Assembly (NCBI GenBank): GCA_022059125.1
Contig: JAEUWY010000015.1
Coordinates: forward strand, 310,001 to 374,000
From: Corynespora cassiicola
Taxonomy: Eukaryota; Ascomycota; Dothideomycetes; Pleosporales; Corynesporascaceae
DNA: 64,000 bases
Direction of reading: 5' to 3'
In this document: piece after piece, positions 60,366-64,000 of the stretch
Position numbering within the stretch: position 1 is the first letter of the stretch
Layout of the letters: each line of letters opens with the position of its first letter
The notes under the pieces: generated by a model
Told to the model about the DNA's origin: nothing
The model's database searches: none
Seen by the model: only the letters and a program-made list of their open reading frames with translations
Position numbers and translations under genes: made by a program

Positions 60366-61279
60366 ATGGCCGACACCACCAAGTCTTTGAGCAACAAGGT
60401 TGCAGTCGGTGTGTACACAACCAAACCACCTGGGAAAAGAAACACTGCTGAGATGTTGCCATTCAAGTCACTGGCTCCAGCCGCGGTATCGGAGCTGCTA
60501 TTGCCATCAAGCTCGCCTCCCATGGAGCTGATGTAGTCATCAATTATGTCGCATCGGCCGCTGCAGCTGAGGCGGTTACCTCAAAGGCCCGGTCTTTGGG
60601 TGTGAGGGCAATTTGCGTCAAAGCGGACGTTAGCAAGCGCAGCGAGATCTCTCACCTTTTCCTCGAGGCTAAGCAAAAGCTTGGCCGCATCGATATCATC
60701 ATGAGCAACTCAGGAATCGAGCACTTTAGCGACTTGGAGAATGTGACCGAGGCCGAGATTGACAAGGTTCTTGGTGTCAACGTGAAGGCACAGTTCTTTG
60801 TCGCTCAAGAAGCTCACAAGTATCTTGAGAACAACGGTCGTCTGATATTGATTTCTTCAATTTCTGCTGTTTGGGTAAGATTTCCTGTGCTCACATTATC
60901 CTGACAATCTCGCTGATCTCCGGATGCACAGGGCGTACCCCGTCATGCACTTTACTCTGCTTCTAAGGCGGCGATCATGGGCATGATCAAATGCCTGGCA
61001 TACGACTTTGGTTCCCGAAACATCACGGTGAACGCCATTGCACCTGGTGGCGTCAAGTCCGACATGTATGCCGAGGCAGCCAAGGACTACATTCCTGGTG
61101 GAGAGAAGTTGACTGTAGGGGAGGTTGATGAGAAGATCGGCTCGATGAGCCCCATGAAACGGCCTGGGCTCCCAGATGACATTGCTGGAGTGGTTGCCCT
61201 CGTGGCTTCACCAGAGTCTCAGTGGCTGACGGGCCAGGTCTTCCATGTCAGTGGTGGAGCACACATGTCGACGTCATAG
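60366..61279 (+). CDS. Short-chain dehydrogenase/reductase, THN/versicolorin-reductase-like, 265 aa
   Basis: Three exons, 60366-60408, 60468-60874 and 60932-61279. The first intron (59 nt, GTGTGT...TTCAAG) uses an AAG acceptor; splicing there restores the cofactor motif TGSSRGIG (16-23). The second intron (57 nt) is standard. NSG motif, catalytic S145 (ISSIS), Y158 and K162 (YSASK) are present. The C-terminal half (NAIAPGGVKSDMY, DYIPGGEK, SPMKRPGLPDDIA, VSGGAHM) resembles the NADPH-dependent tetra/trihydroxynaphthalene reductases of DHN-melanin synthesis and aflatoxin-type versicolorin reductases. The length is right for a classical SDR. No polyketide synthase or scytalone dehydratase is nearby, so the substrate is unknown; it may be a stand-alone reductase. 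Confidence 0.9.
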
Positions 61280-63097
61280 ATGTTGTATACGAAGCAGATT
61301 GGACAGGCAACTCAAGCCATGACAAAGCCATGTAAATGTTGACTTGGAACACCCAGCGACTAGCTTCGTAATGGATTACGTATTATACAACTAACCTGCT
61401 CATGCGAGTAAAAGCCTAATGGCATGATGCTGACTATTCCCCCTTGCTGGCAGCTGCAGTAATGGTTAGGGCCGATGTCCAAGGATGAATTTCAAGAATT
61501 CTTACCGACATACAGGTTTTATTTTCCATATATAACAATGGTGGGCTTTAATTTTGCTGAAGAAAAGCTTAGAACAAAGGGCATCATTCAGTAGTCTCCA
61601 AGCTATGTCATTCCTCTCTTATTTTCATTACTAGTTTGTAATCAGAGTTTTCACAGAGATTCTAGATACACTTATGCCCAAAGCGATCGAGAACCTAATA
61701 AACTACAACGGGCAATGCAGAAGCTAACAGATATGTGGAGTAGCTGACAATCAAATCACCAAGAAAAAGAGTCAGCGCTCAATTGATCACAGGTGGGGAA
61801 GTACTGCCCATAGCACTCACCAATCAACGTGAACAAGAATCAAGCAAGGCGTTAATATACATTGATAGGATATTTGAGGGATGGCCGTTCAAACAGCATA
61901 ACCCGCCAAATGTGCACTTGGTGGGATGCGGTAGAACAACGGGCCAATATAGTTCAAATTTCCACGAAGCTCACCTTGAAAGCGTCATTTGCCGGAGCTA
62001 GGGCCGTCTCTCTCATATCCTGCTTCTCCTGCTGAATTGCAGTGCGCCCTAAGATGATAAAATCAGTTCAATGAATAACTCCTGAACCATTGTCTCTTTG
62101 AATGTGCTTTTTCTCTCGAACGAATCCATCAACGTTTTCCTCCTCGATGGAATCGAAGCCGCAGACCAAACCCTTGCTAGTACTCGATGTCGACATACGG
62201 TTCAACCGGAATCCATCTTGCACACGGTACTAACAGCGGATCCGAAAGTATCCAAAAAAATCACCCTACATTTCGTATTTATACTTTCGGTTTTGAACCT
62301 CAAGACCACTACAGGTTGCGTCAATATTGCAATCAGTTTCCGGAGGCTGTCCAGCGTGCGGCAGAAATTTATTTGCCTTTGTCTTTGTCATCCCTTGACA
62401 AGCCGCGAGTCCGGTTTTGTAAGTGCGGGTGGTGCTCTCATGGTGGATACGCATGAAATACGCATGCGAAGTGTATACGCAAGTAGTCATATCGAATACG
62501 AGGGCTTAGGCACACGTTCCTTTCGTTAGGTTTATTTGTCGGGCCGTTTCAAGGGGCGTGTACACTTGGCTCGAGTGGTAGGCATTTGGGCCATGACGCA
62601 GGAGCGAGAATCGTATTCACCGAGTGCTGTAAGAATATACAGATGGGAGTCGTTGCTGTGATATTCATGATTGGAGGTGAGAGTATAACTCGGCTTGGAC
62701 CGCCACTCTTACTACAGCACTGGCACTCGACCGCATACGAAGTCAATCGGATAACCCACTCAAAACGATGATAGAAGATGCCAAGGGAGCACATGTTTTT
62801 TCAAACACAAGGACAAAGCACAATAGACAATCCCTGTCATAGCGACCCAAAAACGTGGTTTGACTCGAATTTAATTCCAAGTCTCATACTAGGAGAGAGG
62901 CGCGATCAAATGATCATACGCAACCCTGCGCTCTCTAGAAGGACACGACAAGCTGTCTACCGTCTTTACTCAAGAAATAGACACCAAAAAAACAATAGAT
63001 CTTGATATCATGCCCACCAAAAACTCCATTAATGCATCTTCATCCATCCATGAGGCATCCGAAAACTCCCATGGAAGCAAAACCCCAGAAACTAGGT
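61280..63097. other. A+T-rich intergenic region
   Basis: An 89-codon plus-strand frame at 62187-62456, ending in CKCGWCSHGG, is the most protein-like item but is unsupported. Otherwise only short frames. No RNA gene or repeat recognised. Confidence 0.45.
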
Positions 63098-64000
63098 CTA
63101 AAACCCAAAGGGAAACCCGCCGGCGCCACCCTGCTGGAACTTGAAACTGCCCCCACCGGGGAAACCACCGCCGCCACCTTGCCTGAAGAAGAATTGCTGG
63201 CCGCCGCCACCTCCAAAGGGCGAACCATGGAAAGGATGGCCATGCTGCTGCTGCTCTGGGTTGTTGGGATCGTCTCCGTTATCGAAGCGCTGCTTGAGCT
63301 CAGGATCGCTGAGCACCTCGTATGCCTCATTGACAGCCGCCATCTTGGTCTGGGCTTGCTCGGGAGTGAGTCCGTTGGCCGAGGCCTTGTCCGGATGGTA
63401 CATCTTGGAGAGTTTTCGGTAGGCCTTTTTGATTTCGCGCTCGTCGGCGTCTCTGTTTACGTCGAGAACCTTGTAGTAGTCCTTCTGCTTTGAGCGTTTG
63501 AGGAGCGTGTGAGCCTTTTGGAGGAGTTCTTGGATCTTCTGAGTTTGGCCGTGATGTTCTTTTGCTTGCTCAAGAGAGCGGATAGCGGCTTCGAAGTCAT
63601 CGGCGTCGATGTAGCGCTGAGCTTGGTTGACGAGGGCGGGGAGCGAGTTGGGGTTCATCTGGAGAGCTTCGGTGCAGTATGGCGTACCCTTCTTCAGGTT
63701 GTTCATCTGAAAACTGTCAGAGGGGGGGAATGTATATATCGGTTGTGATGCAATTTACCTCGTTGTATGCCTCGCAAGTCTTTTCGACCAAGTTCAGGTA
63801 CAGCCCCTGTGGAGAGTTCTTGTAGATGTAGCCCATGTCAGTGTATTCCTTGAAATCCTGTCTGACTTCTTTCAAGAGGCCCGGCTCGTCGTCTCCCTTT
63901 GAAATTAGGTGCTTCACAGCGCTGGCGAACTGGCGCTTCTCGAAGAACTGGTTGACCTTTTTCAAGGTCTTGTCCATGTTCTTCTCTCGCCTCCGAAGTC
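63098..64000 (-). CDS. P58IPK/DNAJC3-like ER co-chaperone, C-terminal part (5' truncated by window edge)
   Basis: Two exons visible on the minus strand, 64000-63759 and 63706-63098; intron 63758-63707 (GTAAAT...TTTCAG, 52 nt) in phase 0. The frame is open to base 64000 (LRRREKNMDKTLKKV precedes the first visible Met), so the N-terminus lies beyond the window. Visible: the last TPR-type helices (NQFFEKRQFASAVKHL, PNSLPALVNQAQRYIDADDFEAAI), then a J-domain (DYYKVLDVNRDADEREIKKAYRKL) with the HPD tripeptide needed to stimulate Hsp70 ATPase. It ends in a Gly/Phe-rich tail (FPGGGSFKFQQGGAGGFPFGF... to the stop at 63098). The TPR-then-J order matches P58IPK, which works with BiP in ER folding and the unfolded-protein response. 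Metazoan members share this order; a cytosolic TPR-J protein of the DNAJC7 type is the alternative. Confidence 0.9.

Noticed and set aside
62187..62456. 89-codon plus-strand frame ending in a CKCGWC motif
   Set aside because: Looks somewhat protein-like, but it has no upstream context, overlaps another open frame and has no recognisable family; kept only as a remark in the intergenic entry.
1..64000. tRNA, rRNA and CRISPR features
   Set aside because: A by-eye scan for B-box-like GGTTCGANNC on both strands and for regular spacer arrays found no convincing match. A tRNAscan-SE run would be decisive.

Overview
The window is nuclear DNA from a filamentous ascomycete (Pezizomycotina). Protein-coding genes carry short GT-AG introns (about 40-90 nt) with CTRAY-like branch sites, and the families are typical of moulds: a YOR1-like ABCC pump, GH7 cellulases, a Zn2Cys6 regulator, a fungal rhodopsin-domain membrane protein, a ferric-reductase-like protein, a DUF3533/SNG1-like protein, SPIN90/Ldb17 and a P58IPK-like co-chaperone. 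I cannot fix the genus; Dothideomycetes or Sordariomycetes are both possible. Splice models were read by eye from frame continuity, splice sites and family continuity, with no transcript data.

Layout. 1-17 kb is GC-rich: the 3' part of an ABC transporter, a small single-pass membrane protein (5198-5818), a gene desert of about 6 kb full of microsatellites and G/C homopolymers, a repeat-bearing GPI-type surface protein (11711-13656, minus) and the first GH7 cellulase (15721-17184). About 17-44 kb is richer in A+T: two small secreted proteins (one with 8 cysteines), a five-exon rhodopsin-domain receptor-like gene (minus), a ferric-reductase-like gene, a DUF3533 membrane protein, a decayed reading frame, a chromodomain protein, a second GH7 gene (minus) and a Zn2Cys6 transcription factor. 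About 44-58.8 kb is GC-rich again with only an MFS transporter and SPIN90/Ldb17, separated by deserts of more than 5 kb. 58.8-64 kb is A+T-rich with a THN-reductase-like SDR and, at the right edge, the C-terminal part of a DnaJ/TPR co-chaperone.

Working together. Secreted and surface functions (two catalytic-domain-only GH7 enzymes, a cysteine-rich peptide, a GPI-type protein, an Asp/Gly/Asn-rich secreted protein, the receptor-like membrane protein, two transport-type proteins) sit mostly in or beside the A+T-rich section. Housekeeping genes (Ldb17, P58IPK) are in or next to GC-rich DNA. This looks like a compartmentalised accessory region, not a classical biosynthetic cluster: no polyketide synthase, NRPS or terpene synthase is visible. 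No complete transposon, CRISPR array, rRNA or tRNA was recognised.
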